NCBI GenBank assembly: GCA_013698305.1
Contig: JACCVC010000285.1
Span: forward strand, 1-5,359
Reading direction: 5' to 3'
Length of the DNA: 5,359 nucleotides
Source: Chloroflexia bacterium
GTDB taxonomy: Bacteria > Chloroflexota > Chloroflexia > Thermomicrobiales > UBA6265
Made by a program: the position numbers and the translations under genes. Of the stretch, positions 5,088-5,359 are shown piece by piece; the first letter of the stretch is position 1, and each line of letters opens with the position of its first letter. Below the pieces are notes generated by a model, which ran no database searches, was not told the origin of the DNA, and saw nothing but the letters and a program-made list of their open reading frames with translations.

Positions 5088-5359
5088 CTAGTAGTGGCTG
5101 TAGACCGGTGTGCCGATCCCGGCCCAGTTCCAGAAGAACTCGGCGTCCTCCAGCAGCAGGTTCAGGCAGCCGTGGCTACCGGGCCGACCAATCGTCTCCG
5201 GCGACTTCCACCAGGCGAAGTGCAGCGCGTGCCCGCGGTCGGTGAAGTACTGGGTGAACAGCACATTTTCCAGCCGGTAGAACTCCTCCGCTCCGATCGC
5301 GCCGCTCTCCATCGTCTCGTTGGCGACCCGGAAGCCGATCGTGTAAAAGCCCTCCGGCG
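5088..5359 (-). CDS. L,D-transpeptidase (YkuD domain), C-terminal fragment (start lies beyond the right edge)
   Basis: The frame stays open from the window edge (PEGFYTIGFRVANETMESG...) to a TAG at 5088-5090, so about 90 C-terminal residues are visible and the start is outside. The catalytic signature of the YkuD family, H-x14-[S/T]HGCxN, is intact: His of HFAWW (codon 5220-5222), then SHGCLN, with catalytic Cys at 5166-5168 and the motif His at 5172-5174. The chain ends about 25 residues after the Cys with TPVYSHY, typical of a domain at the protein C-terminus. The family forms 3-3 cross-links in peptidoglycan or attaches proteins to it, acting outside the membrane through an acyl-enzyme at the Cys. 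An internal ATG at 5312 is not taken as the start because the YkuD fold clearly extends upstream. N-terminal signal or repeat domains cannot be judged. Confidence 0.92.
   Translation of the reverse strand, partial: PEGFYTIGFRVANETMESGAIGAEEFYRLENVLFTQYFTDRGHALHFAWWKSPETIGRPGSHGCLNLLLEDAEFFWNWAGIGTPVYSHY

Noticed and set aside
1..5359. CRISPR array, tRNA or rRNA genes
   Set aside because: No regularly spaced direct repeats and no cloverleaf or rRNA-like sequence were found on either strand by eye.

Overview
The window is a GC-rich (estimated about 60%) bacterial segment in which every supportable gene lies on the minus strand, so transcription runs from the right edge to the left. Best guess at the source is a Chloroflexota bacterium, probably of the Thermomicrobia/Sphaerobacter type. 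This rests on the mix of families, a Tat-exported solute-binding protein without a lipobox, and the 'ATPxA/ATPxP'-type linkers after the signal or membrane segment. It is an inference, not a database match.

Layout from right to left. (1) 5359-5088: the C-terminal part of a YkuD-type L,D-transpeptidase, cut by the window edge, with the complete SHGCxN active-site motif. (2) 5087-4831: an intergenic stretch with two hairpins and an overlapping palindrome. The last hairpin, followed by TTTCT, looks like a weak terminator. (3) 4830-3640: a 396-residue membrane-anchored protein that I do not recognise by name. Its extracytoplasmic part reads as a (beta/alpha)8-like barrel with conserved acidic and His residues at strand ends. 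(4) 3639-3401: an intergenic region largely occupied by a 137-bp MITE/REPIN-like element with long imperfect terminal inverted repeats. (5) 3400-2966: a small flavin-binding protein of the pyridoxamine 5'-phosphate oxidase-like superfamily. (6) 2965-2696: a regulatory region with repeated TTGACG/TTGAGC boxes and a cluster of GTAC-centred palindromes. (7) 2695-1: a sugar ABC importer operon, with a Tat-exported binding protein of the trehalose/maltose type, a MalF-like permease, and the first 52 codons of a MalG-like permease.

The three transporter genes form one operon. The binding protein is separated from the permeases by a 126-bp spacer with a 13-bp stem closed by a cUUCGg tetraloop, a likely device for making more binding protein than permease. 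The two permease genes are one base apart, and the MalG-like ribosome-binding site lies inside the last codons of the MalF-like gene. No ATPase gene is visible, so it is either further downstream or a shared one encoded elsewhere. The transpeptidase and barrel protein are both envelope proteins and may be functionally linked, but the terminator-like hairpins between them argue against a simple operon.

No tRNA, rRNA, CRISPR array or complete insertion sequence was seen. The plus strand has only shadow reading frames. The most novel items are the uncharacterised barrel protein, the inverted-repeat element in front of the flavoprotein gene, and the structured regulatory DNA around the transporter operon.
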